From assembly GCA_964633205.1 (NCBI GenBank), contig CAZWFN010000002.1, positions 1 to 64,000 on the forward strand: DNA of 64,000 nt, read 5' to 3'. A program made the translations under genes and the position numbers. Positions 24,131 through 34,309 of the stretch are shown here, one piece after another (positions within the stretch are counted from its first letter, which is position 1; every line of letters starts with the position of its first letter). The stretch comes from CAYVQE01 sp964633205. GTDB taxonomy: Bacteria > Myxococcota > B64-G9. The notes under the pieces are model-generated. The model saw nothing but the letters and a program-made list of their open reading frames with translations, was not told the origin of the DNA and ran no database searches.

Positions 24131-25773
24131 TGCCGCTGGACGGCGATGGGGTTGGGATTCTTGCGCAGCGCCTCGTTGACCTCGACGCTGGCCTGGTTGC
24201 GCTGGCGCTCCAGCCAGTTGGCCAGTTGGCGCGGGCGCCGGTCGGCCAGCAGTTTCTTGCGCAGCTGATCCGTGGCCGCCTCGAACTGCTCCATGTCGGG
24301 ATCCTGGCGTTCGATCAGCCGGAAGACCACATAGGACTGGCCGCCGATCGGGCTGTCGACTTGCCAGACCTCGTCGGGCACCGGATCGTCCTCGGTCAGC
24401 GAGAAGGCCGCCCGGGCCAGATCCTTGTCCAGGCCGAGTTGCGGGATGTAGCCGCCCTGGCGGGCCACCAGCCCGGTCTTGCGGGCCCGGATCAGGCTTT
24501 CGGGCTTCGGCAGCGGCGGGCTGTCGCCCGCTCCGGCCTCGGCCGCGGGCCCGGCCGCCTCCCTGGCCGCGGCCAGCTGCTCCTCGATCGACTTGCCGGC
24601 CTTCAGCCCGGCCAGCAGCTGCTCGGCCCGGGCCTTGGCTTGCTCCTCGGCCTGCTGCTCGATCAGCAGGGTGCGGGCGATGTCCTGCTCGACCTCGGCC
24701 AGCGGTCGATCGACCGCCGGCACCACCTCGAGCGCCTTGATCACGTGGAAGCCCTTGTCCGAGCGCACCACTCCGCTGTGCTCGCCCGCGGCCAGCTTCG
24801 TGGCCGCCTCGGCGAACGGCGCGCCCCAGCGGGCGGTCATGGTCTCGGCGTCCATCTGGCCCAGCTTGCCGCCCTCGTCGGCGGTCTTGGTGTCCTTCGA
24901 ATACTGCTCGGCCTGCTCGGCGAAGTCGGCCCCTTCTTCAAGATCGGCAAGGGTCAGCTCGGCCCGCTCGCGGGCGTCGGCGACCTGGTCTTCGGCGAAG
25001 TCGTCCTCGACCGGCCAGAACACGTGGGCCAGCTCGACCTTCTTCGGCTGGTGGTAGCGGTCGTGGTGCGACTCGTAGTACTCCTCGACCTGCTCCCGGT
25101 TGGCCTCGAGGAAGGCCTGCACCTCGGCCGGCTCGGGGTCGAGGCCCATCTTGTAGACGTTCGGGCTGATCTGCACGTACTCGAGGTCGACCTTGGTCTC
25201 GCGTATGCGGTAGGCCAGCTCCAGCTCTTCGTGGGTCACCCGGACGGTCTCCTGGATGATCTCGGCCATGCGCTGGTAGAGCATGTCCTGGCGGTAGAGC
25301 TCTTCGAACTGGGCCATGCTGGTCTTGAAGTGCCAGCGCACGATGTTCTTGTAGCGCTCGTAGTCGAACTCCCCGGCTTCGTTCTGGAACCACTGGCTGT
25401 CGCGGATGGCCTGGTTGCGCTCCTCGTCGGTCACCCGCAGCCCCAGATCGCGGGCCGCCTGCAGCACCAGCCGTTGGTCGATGAGCTGGTCGAGCACCTG
25501 TTGGTTCAGCGCCAGCTTGTCCTGGCGGCTGACCTTTTGGCCGTCCTGCTGCTGTTGCATCAGCTGCTGCAGCTGCTGCTGGTAGACGAAGCGATACTCG
25601 GCCAGGTCGATCACCTCGCCGTTGACGATGGCCGCGGCGTTGCTCGCCCCGCAGCCACCGGAGCGGAAGCCGACCGAGCCGGCGCCGAACGAAAAAACGA
25701 AGACGAAGATGATGAAGCCGAACAGCAACAGCACGATGGCTGATTGCGCCTGCTTTCGCATCTGTTCGAGCAT
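24127..25773 (-). CDS. PpiD-type periplasmic folding factor (SurA_N / parvulin)
   Basis: A 548-aa membrane-anchored chaperone/peptidyl-prolyl isomerase. One N-terminal membrane helix (about 12-32), a SurA_N-like module (INGE-type start AIVNGEVIDLAEYRF, LDQLIDQRLVLQAARDLGL), then a central parvulin domain (VELAHVFWPVEDD to DKGFHVIKALEVVPA) and a C-terminal helical part. This is the PpiD layout for helping secreted proteins fold at the inner membrane. ATG 25773 has gggag upstream; the open frame continues to 27285 only as an antisense shadow of mreB. Confidence 0.88.
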   Translation of the reverse strand: MLEQMRKQAQSAIVLLLFGFIIFVFVFSFGAGSVGFRSGGCGASNAAAIVNGEVIDLAEYRFVYQQQLQQLMQQQQDGQKVSRQDKLALNQQVLDQLIDQRLVLQAARDLGLRVTDEERNQAIRDSQWFQNEAGEFDYERYKNIVRWHFKTSMAQFEELYRQDMLYQRMAEIIQETVRVTHEELELAYRIRETKVDLEYVQISPNVYKMGLDPEPAEVQAFLEANREQVEEYYESHHDRYHQPKKVELAHVFWPVEDDFAEDQVADARERAELTLADLEEGADFAEQAEQYSKDTKTADEGGKLGQMDAETMTARWGAPFAEAATKLAAGEHSGVVRSDKGFHVIKALEVVPAVDRPLAEVEQDIARTLLIEQQAEEQAKARAEQLLAGLKAGKSIEEQLAAAREAAGPAAEAGAGDSPPLPKPESLIRARKTGLVARQGGYIPQLGLDKDLARAAFSLTEDDPVPDEVWQVDSPIGGQSYVVFRLIERQDPDMEQFEAATDQLRKKLLADRRPRQLANWLERQRNQASVEVNEALRKNPNPIAVQRQ

Positions 25774-25824
25774 GTTGCACTCCCTGGACGGATGGTTCTC
25801 CCAGCTTCCACTGGTGGACGCCCG

Positions 25825-25852
25825 ATGATAACCGGTGCTTGGGGCGATGCAA
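25825..25852 (-). promoter_or_regulatory. Putative sigma-70 promoter of the PpiD-like gene
   Basis: On the minus strand TTGCAT, 16 bases, TATCAT; about 50 bases upstream of the start codon at 25773. Confidence 0.5.
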
Positions 25853-25895
25853 GGATTTTCCGCCGCCCGGCCCATCCGCCACGGAGCAATTTTTC

Positions 25896-25924
25896 TTGCC
25901 AGGTCAGGGGGATTTTGGTAGGCA
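25896..25924 (+). promoter_or_regulatory. Weak candidate sigma-70 promoter of the mreB operon
   Basis: TTGCCA at 25896, 17 bases, TAGGCA at 25919. The -10 match is poor; this is the best candidate in the divergent gap before mreB. Confidence 0.3.
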
Positions 25925-26004
25925 CGGAAGGGATTTGGCGGCTTTTTGCGGTGCGTGATCGGCCGCGCGCAGGTTGCGGGCTCGATGCCCGAACGGGGAA
26001 AGAG

Positions 26005-27039
<1,035 letters not shown>

Positions 27040-27093
27040 AGCACCGCGCGTCGTGGTGCGCCCATCCCAGTGGATCCTTGAACGGGAGCGGCG

Positions 27094-27963
27094 GTGAGCT
27101 GGCTGCAACGCAACCGCATCCGGCTTCTGGTGGCCGGTTTGTTCCTGTTGGCCTTCCTGCTGTTCCAGGCCAACCTGCGCGGGCCCCGCGAGCAGAGCTG
27201 GTTCGATCGGCTGCTGGTGACCGTCAGCGCGCCGATCCAGAACGTGGTGGTGTGGGCGGTCGACGGCTGCGTCGACCTGTGGCACGACTACATTTGGCTG
27301 GTCACGGTCGAGGAGGACAACGACCGGCTACGCCGCGAGGTGGCCGAGCTCGAACGGCGCTTGGCCCGGCAGCTGGAGATCCGGGCAGAGAACGAACGCC
27401 TGCGCTCACTGGTCAACATGGTGGAGCGCCTGCCCGATCGCGAGATGGTCGCGGCCCGGGTGGTGGGGCTGAGCACGTCGCCAGCCACCCAGATGGTGCG
27501 CATCGGCGCCGGCGCCGATCAAAATGTGGCCATGGGCGATGCGGTGCTGGCCGGCACCGGGCTGGTGGGCCGGGTCTCCGGGGTGACCGCTGGCTACGCC
27601 GAGGTGCAGCTGCTGATCGATCCCCGCGCAGCTGTCGACGTGGTGGTCCGCCGCAGCCGGGCGCGCGGCATCGTCCGCGGCCAGGGGGTCGAGGACCGCT
27701 GTCTGGTCGATCACCTGGTCAGAACGGCCGATGTGCGCGAAGATGACCTGATGGTGACCTCCGGCATCGGAGGCATCTACCCGCCCGGCTTGCCGGTGGG
27801 TCGGGTGGTCAGCGTGTCCTCGCCGCCGGCCGGTGTGTTCCGCAAGGCGGAGCTGGAGCCGGTGGTGGACTTCGCCGTGCTCGAGGAGGTGTTGGTGTTG
27901 CTCCAGCGCGAGAGCCCGGCGCCGGCGCCGGGCGCGAACCGAGAGTGGGAGCCCAGCCGGTGA
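27094..27963 (+). CDS. mreC: Rod shape-determining protein MreC
   Basis: Periplasmic scaffold of the elongasome, 289 aa. One N-terminal membrane helix (about 10-25), a coiled coil (EEDNDRLRREVAELERRL) and the beta-barrel domain (VAARVVGLSTSP, GDAVLAGTGLVGRVSGV, the VTSGIGGIYPPGLPVGRVV signature). GTG start at 27094 with gggagcgg upstream. Its end overlaps mreD by 4 bases. Confidence 0.95.
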   Translation: MSWLQRNRIRLLVAGLFLLAFLLFQANLRGPREQSWFDRLLVTVSAPIQNVVVWAVDGCVDLWHDYIWLVTVEEDNDRLRREVAELERRLARQLEIRAENERLRSLVNMVERLPDREMVAARVVGLSTSPATQMVRIGAGADQNVAMGDAVLAGTGLVGRVSGVTAGYAEVQLLIDPRAAVDVVVRRSRARGIVRGQGVEDRCLVDHLVRTADVREDDLMVTSGIGGIYPPGLPVGRVVSVSSPPAGVFRKAELEPVVDFAVLEEVLVLLQRESPAPAPGANREWEPSR

Positions 27964-28463
27964 GGATCCTCGGCCTGCTGTTGTTGGCCTCGCTGCTGCT
28001 GACGCTGGAAGGCGCGATCTGCCAGCTGCTGCACGTGGGAATGTTGCGGCCGGATCCGGTGCTGGTGCTGGTGGTGCTGCTGGGTCTGCGCGGCGGGGCC
28101 GGCAGCGTCATGCTGGTGTTCGGGCTGGGCTTGCTGGCGGACACCTTCGCCGGGACCCCGCTGGGCCTGCTGACCATCGGCTACCTGCTGGACTGGACCC
28201 TGATCCGGCTGGTCCACCGCTTCGTGCTGTCGGACCGCCGCCTGGTTCAGGCCGGGCTGGTGTTCGGCGCCAGCGCGATCGCCTACCTGACGCTGCTGGT
28301 GTTCCTCGCCGGCATGCCCTCGGTAGGCGCGCCGATCTCGTCGATTCTGGCCTGGACCCTGCCGCTGGCTCTGTTCAACAGCCTGCTGGCCAGGCCGATC
28401 TGGGCGGCCGGCCAGCGCATCCTCGGCCCGCAGCAGCGTACCGCGCTGTTCGCTCCCCGATGA
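27960..28463 (+). CDS. mreD: Rod shape-determining membrane protein MreD
   Basis: A 167-aa protein with five or six membrane helices, including the family's PDPVLVLVVLLGLRGG and FGLGLLADTFAGTPLGLLT. GTG 27960 overlaps the mreC stop by 4 bases (GTGA) and has gggag 8 bases before it. Confidence 0.9.
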   Translation: MRILGLLLLASLLLTLEGAICQLLHVGMLRPDPVLVLVVLLGLRGGAGSVMLVFGLGLLADTFAGTPLGLLTIGYLLDWTLIRLVHRFVLSDRRLVQAGLVFGASAIAYLTLLVFLAGMPSVGAPISSILAWTLPLALFNSLLARPIWAAGQRILGPQQRTALFAPR

Positions 28464-28478
28464 GCCGGAGGCCTGGCG

Positions 28479-30377
28479 GTGCCCCTGTTCGCCTCTCAGC
28501 CGGATCTGAGCCGTTTCCGCGGCCGCTACCTGTTGTTGCTGATCCTGTGCGCGGTGGCCTTCGCGGGCTTGGTGCTGCGGCTGTACAGCCTGCAGATCAC
28601 CCGCGGCGGCGAATACCAGCAGCTGTCGCGCGAGAACTTCGTCTCCCAGCGGCGCCAGGTGGCGCTGCGGGGCATGATCTTCGATCGCGATCATGTGCTG
28701 CTGGCCGACAACCAGCCTTCGTTCGACCTGTACTTCACGCCGGTTTTCTGCAGCCGCGAGGCCTTCGAGCCGACCCTGGCGCGGCTGACCGAGTTCCTGG
28801 GCCTGTCAGACGAGGAGATCGAACGCACCCGCCGGGAATATGACCAGAAGCGGGGGCTGGAGCGCTTCGTGCCGGTGTTGGTGCGGCGCAACATGGCCTG
28901 GGCCGAGCTGGCCATGATCGAGCAGAACCTGACCATGCTCGACGGTGTCGAGGTGCGGGCCGCCACCAAGCGGGCCTACCCACGGCGCCAGTTGGCCGCC
29001 CACCTGCTGGGCTACGTCGGTGAGATCAGCCCCGCCGGGCTGAAGCGCCGCGTCGACCAGGGCTACCGCCAGGGCGACGTGATCGGCAAGGCCGGCGTGG
29101 AGCGCGCCTGGGAGCAGGAGCTGCGCGGCGTCAACGGCCGCGTCCGGGTGGTGGTCGATGCCCGCGGCCAACGGGTGCCCGATGCGCTGGCCAGCGAGAT
29201 GCTCGAGGACGGCGGTGTGATCCAGCCGGCCATTCCCGGCCGCAACCTGGTGTTGTCGATCGACGCCGACTTGCAGGCGCTGGCCGAGGAGCGGTTCCCG
29301 GGCCGCGAGGGGGCGGTGGTGGCGGTCGATCCGCGCAACGGCTTTTTGCTGGCGCTGGTGTCGACGCCGGCCTTCGATCCCAACCTCGTCTCGGGCCGGG
29401 TCGATGCGCGCGCCTGGCACAAGCTGTCGCGCGACATCGACCGGCCGCTGACCAACCGGGCCACTCAGCAGCACTACCCGCCCGGCTCGACCTTCAAGCC
29501 CTTCACCGGCCTGGCCGCGTTGTCGACCGAGGACTTCACCCCGGAGAGCAAGGAGCTGTGCACCGGTGCGATGCGCTACGGCGATCACGTCTTCCGCTGC
29601 TGGCGCGCCGGCGGCCACGGGCGGCTGGCCATCAGGCGGGCGATCGTGCAGTCCTGCGACGTGTTCTTCTACCGCGCCGGGCTGCACGCCGGCCTGGATC
29701 GCATCGCCCGGGTGTCGCGCTCGTTCGGCTTCGGCCAGCTCAGCGGCATCGATTCTTGCCGCGAGGTGCCGGGTATCATGCCCGACCGGGCCTGGTACGA
29801 GGAGCACACCCGCTGGGGCTTTCTGCCCGGGTTTACAATCTCCGACTCCATCGGCCAGGGCGACGTCAACGTCACCCTGTTGCAGCTGGCCATGGCCTAC
29901 GCCGCATTGGCCAACGGCGGCGACCTCTACCGGCCGCAGGTGGTTCGCCGTGTCGAGTCGCCGACCGGCGAGCTGGTGCGCCGCTTCGGTCCGGATCGGC
30001 GCCGGCGGGTGGACGTCAACCAGGAGCACCTGGCGCTGATGGCCGAAGCGCTGGCCGGGGTGGTCAACGAGCCGGGTGGCACCGCCTACTACCGCCGGCC
30101 GCGGCGGGTGGAGTTCGAGGCGGCCGGCAAGACCGGCACCGCCCAGGTGGTCAAACAGGGCCAGGATCGGGGCCGCAACCTGCCCTACGACTTCCGCGAC
30201 CACGCCTGGTTCGCCGGTTGGGCCCCGGTGGCCGATCCGCGCATCGTGGTGGCGGTGGTCAACGAGCACGGCGGCCACGGCAGCAGCGGGGCGGCGCCGC
30301 TGGTGATGGAGCTGATCACCTACTACCTGGTCCAACTCGACGGAGCCGGCCGGGCCGCCGCCAGGGGGACACCATGA
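28479..30377 (+). CDS. mrdA: Penicillin-binding protein 2 (transpeptidase)
   Basis: Elongasome class B PBP, 632 aa. N-terminal membrane helix, dimerisation domain, then the transpeptidase with S337 in PPGSTFKP, the SxN-equivalent S392-C-D, and K551-T-G (AAGKTGTAQVV). It cross-links new peptidoglycan and works with RodA, whose gene overlaps its stop by 4 bases. GTG start. Confidence 0.96.
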   Translation: MPLFASQPDLSRFRGRYLLLLILCAVAFAGLVLRLYSLQITRGGEYQQLSRENFVSQRRQVALRGMIFDRDHVLLADNQPSFDLYFTPVFCSREAFEPTLARLTEFLGLSDEEIERTRREYDQKRGLERFVPVLVRRNMAWAELAMIEQNLTMLDGVEVRAATKRAYPRRQLAAHLLGYVGEISPAGLKRRVDQGYRQGDVIGKAGVERAWEQELRGVNGRVRVVVDARGQRVPDALASEMLEDGGVIQPAIPGRNLVLSIDADLQALAEERFPGREGAVVAVDPRNGFLLALVSTPAFDPNLVSGRVDARAWHKLSRDIDRPLTNRATQQHYPPGSTFKPFTGLAALSTEDFTPESKELCTGAMRYGDHVFRCWRAGGHGRLAIRRAIVQSCDVFFYRAGLHAGLDRIARVSRSFGFGQLSGIDSCREVPGIMPDRAWYEEHTRWGFLPGFTISDSIGQGDVNVTLLQLAMAYAALANGGDLYRPQVVRRVESPTGELVRRFGPDRRRRVDVNQEHLALMAEALAGVVNEPGGTAYYRRPRRVEFEAAGKTGTAQVVKQGQDRGRNLPYDFRDHAWFAGWAPVADPRIVVAVVNEHGGHGSSGAAPLVMELITYYLVQLDGAGRAAARGTP

Positions 30378-31879
30378 AGACCTGGGGTGCCCGGCGTCGC
30401 TACAACTGGTTGCTGCTGCTGACGCTGGTGCTGCTGGGCGGGCTGGGTCTGGTCAACCTGTCCTCGGCCTCGCGCGGGGCGGCCACCAACCTGGCCCTGG
30501 TGCAGGGCATCTGGCTCGGCGCCAGCCTGCTGCTGGCGGTGGGGCTGAGCCTGATCGACTACCGGCTGTTCGAGCGCTTGGCCTATCCCCTGTTCTTCGC
30601 CTCGCTGCTGGCGCTGGTGGCGGTGCTGGCCTTCGGCCGGGAGATCAACAACTCCAAGCGCTGGATCGACCTGGGCCTGTTCAACTTCCAGCCCTCGGAG
30701 GTGATGAAGATCGCGTTGATCTTGGTGCTGGCCAAGTACTTCGACGACGACGCCGATGTCGGCCGGCCGCAGTCGACCGTGGCCCGCATCCTGGTCTGGC
30801 TGCACCCGCTCTACCCGCTCGTCGCCGCCGGCCTGCTGATCTGGCAGTGGTCGCAGCCGCAGCTGGCCGCGCTGGGCTCGATTCGCTGGGGGATCCTGTT
30901 CGGTTGTGCGGTCTGGGAGGTGCTGGCCGTCTACCACTTTTTGACCCTCGGCCGCCGCCGGCAGCCGGGGCCGCCGGTGCCGGCCGTCCAGCGGGGCTAT
31001 ACCCTGGACGATCTGATCAAGCCCTCCACACCGCTGTACCCGCTGGGGGCGGCCGGGGCGTTGATCCTGTTCTGGGAGCAGGCGCCGCTGGCGGCGCTTG
31101 GCGGCTGGCGCTTCGTGGCGCTGGGGATATGCATGGTGTGGGCGGCCACCAGCGCCGCCTTCGCCATGCGCTCGGGGCGCACCGAGTTCCACGACCTGGT
31201 CAGCCCGGTGATCCTGGTGATCCTGCCGGCGGTGCTGATCATGCGCCAGCCCGATCTGGGCACCGCCCTGGTGCTGCTGGTCACCGCCGCCAGCATGATC
31301 CTGTTCGTCAAGGTGCGTCTGGCCAGCTTCCTGATCGCGGCCGCGGTGCTGGCGGTGGCCACGGTGGCCTCCTGGAGCTTGCTGCTCAAGCCCTACCAGC
31401 AGGAGCGCATCGAGGCCTTCATCAGCCCCGCTGCCGACACCAAGGACACCGGCTACCACTCGCGCCAGTCGATCATCGCCGTCGGTTCGGGACAGATGAG
31501 CGGCAAGGGGTACGGCGAGAGCACCCAGACCCAGTTCCACTTCCTGCCCGAGCAGCACACCGACTTCGTCTTTTCGGTCTGGGCCGAGGAGCAGGGCTTC
31601 GTCGGCTGCGTGGTGGTGCTGCTGTTTTTCCTGTTCCTGCTGGTGCAGCTGGTCAACATCGCCTCCACCGCCCGCGACCGCTTCGGGTTGCTATGCTGCG
31701 TGGGCCTGGCCGCGCTGGTGTTCTGGCACGTGTTCATCAACATCGGCATGGTCCTCGGCGTGCTGCCGGTGGTCGGGCTGACCCTGCCGCTGTGGAGCTA
31801 CGGCGGCTCGTCGGTGCTGGCGCTGATGGCCGGCTTCGGCCTGGTGCTCAGCATCGCCTACCACAAGGGCGACTACTGA
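30374..31879 (+). CDS. rodA: Peptidoglycan glycosyltransferase RodA with a duplicated insertion
   Basis: SEDS-family polymerase partner of PBP2. Core motifs are intact: NNSKRWIDLGLFNFQPSE (92-109), MRQPDLGTAL (290-299) and the C-terminal HTDFVFSVWAEEQGF and GLTLPLWSYGGSS. Length is 501 aa against about 370-380 usual. The extra 130 or so residues lie at about 140-275, between KYFDDDAD and the QPDLGT loop, and consist of two similar two-helix units (about 144-195 and 219-270), each starting PLYPL. ATG 30374 overlaps mrdA by 4 bases. Confidence 0.95.
   Translation: MKTWGARRRYNWLLLLTLVLLGGLGLVNLSSASRGAATNLALVQGIWLGASLLLAVGLSLIDYRLFERLAYPLFFASLLALVAVLAFGREINNSKRWIDLGLFNFQPSEVMKIALILVLAKYFDDDADVGRPQSTVARILVWLHPLYPLVAAGLLIWQWSQPQLAALGSIRWGILFGCAVWEVLAVYHFLTLGRRRQPGPPVPAVQRGYTLDDLIKPSTPLYPLGAAGALILFWEQAPLAALGGWRFVALGICMVWAATSAAFAMRSGRTEFHDLVSPVILVILPAVLIMRQPDLGTALVLLVTAASMILFVKVRLASFLIAAAVLAVATVASWSLLLKPYQQERIEAFISPAADTKDTGYHSRQSIIAVGSGQMSGKGYGESTQTQFHFLPEQHTDFVFSVWAEEQGFVGCVVVLLFFLFLLVQLVNIASTARDRFGLLCCVGLAALVFWHVFINIGMVLGVLPVVGLTLPLWSYGGSSVLALMAGFGLVLSIAYHKGDY
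30803..31183 (+). repeat. Diverged internal duplication within rodA
   Basis: Residues 144-195 and 219-270 align without gaps over about 45 positions with about 22 identities (shared PLYPL, AAG, LI, W, Q, LAALG, R, CxVW). Each unit predicts one to two membrane helices. The DNA copies have diverged, so the event is old. Confidence 0.7.
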
Positions 31880-31892
31880 GCCGCCGGGCCGT

Positions 31893-31929
31893 GTCGCAAC
31901 GCATCGGTAAAGGCCGCGCGGCTTGCGAC
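31893..31929. terminator. Hairpin between convergent rodA and trxA
   Basis: gtcgcaa (31893-31899) pairs with ttgcgac (31923-31929), enclosing the inner palindrome gccgcgcggc (31913-31922). It lies in the short gap where the two genes meet tail-to-tail; no T-run. Confidence 0.35.
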
Positions 31930-31948
31930 GGAGGTCTGGCCGGGGGCG

Positions 31949-32278
31949 CTACAGCACCTGCTGGATGAACTTGTCGAGGGCGGCGGGGGAGGGGCGGCCG
32001 GAGAACTGATCGCGGACTTCGCCGTCTTTGATCAGCACCAGGGTGGGCAGCGACTGGATGGCGAAGCGCAGGGCGGTCTGGGGGCACTCGTTGACGTTGA
32101 CCTTGCCCACCTGCAGCCGGCCGTGGTAGTCGGCCGCCAGCCGGTCGATCATGGGCTCCATCGCCTTGCAGGGCCCGCACATGGGGCCCCAGAAGTCGAG
32201 CAGCGAGGGCAGCTCGGCTTCGAGAACGGCGGACTGGAAGCTGTCGTCGTTGATTTCGATGACATGTTCGCTGGCCAT
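31949..32278 (-). CDS. trxA: Thioredoxin
   Basis: A 109-aa cytoplasmic disulfide reductase. Active site C34-G-P-C37 in DFWGPMCGPCKAMEP, with Met in place of the usual Trp just before the first Cys. The cis-Pro loop is SLPTLVLIKDGE. Start at 32278 with gaggag upstream. Function in protein-thiol reduction is secure; the specific partner is not. Confidence 0.92.
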   Translation of the reverse strand: MASEHVIEINDDSFQSAVLEAELPSLLDFWGPMCGPCKAMEPMIDRLAADYHGRLQVGKVNVNECPQTALRFAIQSLPTLVLIKDGEVRDQFSGRPSPAALDKFIQQVL

Positions 32279-32440
32279 GGTCTGGGCTCCTCGCGCTCGG
32301 CGCGCGTGCTGGCTCGTCAAACGGACCCCACCATACCCCATGGCCAAAGGGCGTTCAATGCGGGAAGGAAGATCGGCGGCCCGGGGGTGATGGGGCTTCA
32401 GTTTTGGGCCGGCGGACCGATGGGGCCGGCGGAGCGAAGC

Positions 32441-32499
32441 TTGACAAGCCAGGTAGGGTCAGGCAGATTTGAGAAAGGAACTTGAGGGGTTAGACCCCT
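32441..32499 (+). promoter_or_regulatory. Candidate promoter and hairpin before the unknown gene at 32522
   Basis: TTGACA (32441-32446), 17 bases, weak -10 CAGATT (32464-32469). A 6-bp hairpin (aggggt-tag-acccct, 32485-32499) follows, just before the ribosome-binding region. The -35 is perfect and the -10 poor. The hairpin could be an operator or leader structure. Apart from these elements I see nothing in the 243-base gap. Confidence 0.35.
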
Positions 32500-32521
32500 T
32501 GGGGCTTGGAGTCCAGAGGCC

Positions 32522-33136
32522 ATGGCGCGCCAGCTGTTCATCGCCCAGCAGACCTTGTCGACATGGATGGACCAGGACAAGATCGACTTCGACGGCGACA
32601 TCATGACCATCAAGGCCGACGGGCGGCGCTTCAAGCTGGTCGAGGCGGTGCGCTTCGTGCGGGTCGAGGGCGACGAGGCCGATACGCACTGCCTGCTGGG
32701 CAAGGTCAAGACCAACGACCAACTCGAGCAGCTGGGCGCCGAGCGCTACCGCGACTCGGTGCTGGTCGAGGACGTGGCTTACCAGGCTCAGGAGGGCTTC
32801 ATCGGCGAGGTGTTTTTGGATCGGCTCGAGGCCGAGGCCCAGTCGGCCTGTCAGCCCGAACCCGCCGTGGCCCGGCCCGCCGAGCAGCCCGCCGTCGAGC
32901 CCGCCGAGCAGCCCGCCGCCGAGCAACCGGCCGCGGTCCCGCGGCCGCAGCCGGCAGCGGGGGAGCGGCCGCTGCCGGTGGCGCGTACCCAACCCGCGCT
33001 GGACTCGGTGGAGCAGCCGCGGCCCGCGCCGCAGCGGCCCTCGGACACCGCCCCCCGCAAGCCGCAGCCGGCCGAGGGCAACGACGACCTCAGCGACGAG
33101 GAGCTGCTGACCCGCTTTCTGCTCGAAAACCTGTGA
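32522..33136 (+). CDS. Conserved hypothetical protein with Pro/Glu-rich tail
   Basis: A 204-aa protein. The first 105 residues look like a compact folded domain (MARQLFIAQQTLSTWMDQDK, KADGRRFKLVEAVRFVRV, LLGKVKTNDQLEQLGAERY); I do not recognise a named family. The rest is low-complexity Pro, Ala, Gln and Glu (EQPAVEPAEQPAAEQPAA), ending in an acidic short helix (DLSDEELLTRFLLENL). No signal or membrane segment. Function unknown. Confidence 0.7.
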   Translation: MARQLFIAQQTLSTWMDQDKIDFDGDIMTIKADGRRFKLVEAVRFVRVEGDEADTHCLLGKVKTNDQLEQLGAERYRDSVLVEDVAYQAQEGFIGEVFLDRLEAEAQSACQPEPAVARPAEQPAVEPAEQPAAEQPAAVPRPQPAAGERPLPVARTQPALDSVEQPRPAPQRPSDTAPRKPQPAEGNDDLSDEELLTRFLLENL

Positions 33137-33148
33137 GCCCGGTGCGCC

Positions 33149-34309
33149 TCAGATGTCGGTGCCGCCGGGGCCGATGGTGCGGATCTTCTTGTCGTTGCCG
33201 ATCAGGTGCCGCACCCGCAGCAGGTAGTGTTTCAGATCCATGCGCAGCAGCACGAACATGACCACCAGCAGCCCGATCAGCACCAGCCACACCAGCAGCA
33301 TGTTGTAGCCCATGGCGGCGTAGATGCCGCCCTCGCCGACCCGCGGCGGCGCGGCCGGGGTGATCGGCAGCCCGTAACGCCGCGCCAGGCGGCTGATGTA
33401 GTAGATGTTGATCACCGGGATGTCGTTGCGGCTCATGCGCGTCATCATCGAGTCGCGCAGCCGGCCGGTGTTGGGCATCGAGCGGTTCAGCCCCGGGTCG
33501 AACATCTTCTTGGTCAGCGCGCTGCCGACGCTGCCGGCGCCGCCGCCAACGTTGACGTAACAGGCGATCGGCCGGTCGCCGGCCACCTCGCGGTAGATGT
33601 TCATGCGCTGATCGAACGACGAGCTCAGATCCAGCGGGTCGATCAGCTCGGCCCCGTTGCGCCGCACCGCCTCGCGCAGCATGCGCACCCCGTCCGGCGG
33701 CAGGCCGATGCCGAGATCCTGCTCGCCACCCAGCGAGCCGGCCACCGAACGGTGGTGGATGATCTCGTTCTCGAACAGCAGCCGCTCCATGTCCAGCCAG
33801 GTCAGCTCGGGATCGTTGGCCCCCCAGCGCGAGGCCGACAGCGAGGAGATCGACACCGGCTCCAGCCCCAGCGTCTCCGCCGCCACCAGGCTGGCCATGT
33901 TCATCGACGGAAACGAGCCCGAAAACGCCATGGCCACCACGTCGCCCTTCTGCAGCTTGGCCCGCTTGTACAGGTGCACCATCACCGCTGCGAAGTTGGG
34001 GTTGGCCGAGGTCTGCTTGGCGCTGAGCACGCCCTCCTTGGAGGTGGTCGGCGTCAGCCCGGAGCCGATCATGCCGGTGGCGTTGGGGTCGGGTCCGGTG
34101 TCGATGCGGCCGAAGATGGCGATGCGGGCCCGCTTGATCACCTCCATGCCGCGGGCCATCTTCTGGGCGGCCTGGATCTTCTCCCGGTAGTATCTCTTGC
34201 GGGTTTTCTGCGGCAGGGTCTCGACCAGCAGATAGCCCAGCAGCGAGAAGCAGGCCACCAGCACCAGCACCCCGCGGGACGCCTTGCCCGGGCGCCACAT
34301 CATAGCCAT
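33149..34309 (-). CDS. pgsW: Poly-gamma-glutamate system protein PgsW
   Basis: A 386-aa membrane protein with one N-terminal helix (about 12-30) and one near residue 340, the family layout. The central domain (KGDVVAMAFSGSFPSMNMAS, ACYVNVGGGAGSVGSALTKK) matches the protein typically found with pgsB and pgsC in Gram-negative poly-gamma-glutamate loci. Its exact role is not known. ATG 34309 is chosen for spacing to gggga; ATG 34303 would give an exact 4-base overlap with pgsC. Confidence 0.82.
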   Translation of the reverse strand: MAMMWRPGKASRGVLVLVACFSLLGYLLVETLPQKTRKRYYREKIQAAQKMARGMEVIKRARIAIFGRIDTGPDPNATGMIGSGLTPTTSKEGVLSAKQTSANPNFAAVMVHLYKRAKLQKGDVVAMAFSGSFPSMNMASLVAAETLGLEPVSISSLSASRWGANDPELTWLDMERLLFENEIIHHRSVAGSLGGEQDLGIGLPPDGVRMLREAVRRNGAELIDPLDLSSSFDQRMNIYREVAGDRPIACYVNVGGGAGSVGSALTKKMFDPGLNRSMPNTGRLRDSMMTRMSRNDIPVINIYYISRLARRYGLPITPAAPPRVGEGGIYAAMGYNMLLVWLVLIGLLVVMFVLLRMDLKHYLLRVRHLIGNDKKIRTIGPGGTDI

